A DNA stretch of 6,955 nucleotides from the NCBI GenBank assembly GCA_021849995.1, contig JAJZSC010000178.1, forward strand, positions 1-6,955. Direction: 5' to 3'. Numbering within the stretch: position 1 is the stretch's first letter; the number at the start of each line of letters is the position of its first letter. Under the pieces are notes generated by a model. The model did not search any database and had not been told where the DNA came from. It saw nothing but the letters and a program-made list of their open reading frames with translations. Shown here piece by piece: positions 6,385 to 6,955 of this stretch. The translations under genes and the position numbers were made by a program. This stretch comes from Bacillota bacterium. Its GTDB lineage: Bacteria > Bacillota > Desulfitobacteriia > Desulfitobacteriales > Desulfitobacteriaceae.

Positions 6385-6942
6385 TTAAGCGCGTTGAACG
6401 TAACTTCCAGTTCTAGTATCAATAATTAATGATTCTCCCTCATTTACAAAAAACGGAACCTGAACTATAGCACCTGTCTCCAGAGTAGCAGGCTTGGATC
6501 CGCCGGTAGCGGTATCTCCTCTAACGCCTGGTTCGGTCGCTACTACTTTGAGTTCAACAGTATTTGGCAGATCAACTCCAATAACATTGCCATTAAAGAG
6601 CAATACACCAACATTCATGTTTTCCTTAAGCCACTTTATGCCATCTTCCAACTGAGCCTCAGTGAGTGATGTTTGCTCATAACTTTCGTTGTCCATAACT
6701 ATAAAATGGTCTCCATCTTTATAGAGATACTGCATTTCCCGACGCTCAACATGGGCTTTAGGTACTTTTTCACCGGCGTTAAACTTTCTTTCAACAACCC
6801 CGCCAGTTTTAACGTTCTTAAGCTTTGTTCTTACGAACGCTGCACCTTTACCAGGTTTAACGTGCTGGAACTCAATAATTGTAAATACATCACCATCAAG
6901 TTCAATTGTAAGTCCTGTTTTAAAATCATTAGAAGAAATCAT
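6385..6942 (-). CDS. efp: Translation elongation factor P
   Basis: EF-P binds ribosomes between the P and E sites and relieves stalling at polyproline stretches. The 185-residue length is standard. The N-terminal KOW-like domain starts with MISSNDFKTGLTIELDGD and carries the loop KPGKGAA at residues 29-35. Lys32 at the loop tip is the residue that is post-translationally modified in many bacteria (5-aminopentanol in B. subtilis). Two OB domains follow, ending in the typical C-terminal block VQVPFFVNEGESLIIDTRTG then SYVQRA. The ATG at 6942 is the usual family start. Its SD, AAAGGA, is only 3 nt from the ATG, a somewhat short spacing. The upstream neighbour in many Firmicutes is a Xaa-Pro peptidase, but it lies outside the window. 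Confidence 0.98.
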   Translation of the reverse strand: MISSNDFKTGLTIELDGDVFTIIEFQHVKPGKGAAFVRTKLKNVKTGGVVERKFNAGEKVPKAHVERREMQYLYKDGDHFIVMDNESYEQTSLTEAQLEDGIKWLKENMNVGVLLFNGNVIGVDLPNTVELKVVATEPGVRGDTATGGSKPATLETGAIVQVPFFVNEGESLIIDTRTGSYVQRA

Positions 6943-6955
6943 AATTCCTTTGTCC

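Noticed and set aside
6378..6389. Palindrome CTTAATATTAAG at the efp stop codon
   Set aside because: It is short and AT-only apart from its ends, has no flanking T-tract, and is likely chance; the long hairpin nearby is the better terminator.

Overview
The window reads as one minus-strand locus from an endospore-forming Firmicute, most likely a member of the Clostridia (a Peptococcaceae-type lineage is my guess from gene content and moderate GC; the sequence does not prove a genus). Read 5' to 3' on the minus strand the order is efp (translation elongation factor P), rnj (ribonuclease J), then spoIIIAA, AB, AC, AD, AE, AF and the first 100 codons of AG, which runs off the left edge. spoIIIAH would be expected just beyond it.

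Right part (about 4505-6942): efp and rnj are housekeeping genes. A 53-nt imperfect hairpin followed on the minus strand by seven Ts lies between them. It looks like an intrinsic terminator for efp, but its 3' arm also forms a good Shine-Dalgarno for a possible 19-codon leader ORF that overlaps the rnj start as ATGA. rnj ends in a second clear intrinsic terminator, which separates it from the sporulation operon.

Left part (1-4504): the seven visible spoIIIA cistrons are tightly packed (a 7-nt overlap, then gaps of roughly 20 nt or less), except for a 92-nt gap before AG. The encoded proteins build the mother-cell side of the SpoIIIA-SpoIIQ 'feeding tube' channel that joins mother cell and forespore. 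AA is the cytoplasmic ATPase, AB a GspF-like membrane protein, AC, AD and AE polytopic membrane proteins, and AF and AG membrane-anchored ring-building proteins. A weak sigma-E-like -10 lies at the right distance upstream of spoIIIAA.

No mobile element, CRISPR array, tRNA, rRNA or foreign-looking segment was seen. This is a conserved chromosomal region. The points worth a second look are local: the rnj leader, the rnj gene sitting between efp and spoIIIA, the unusual N-terminus of SpoIIIAA, non-ATG starts (including a better-supported TTG for spoIIIAE), and the AF-AG gap.
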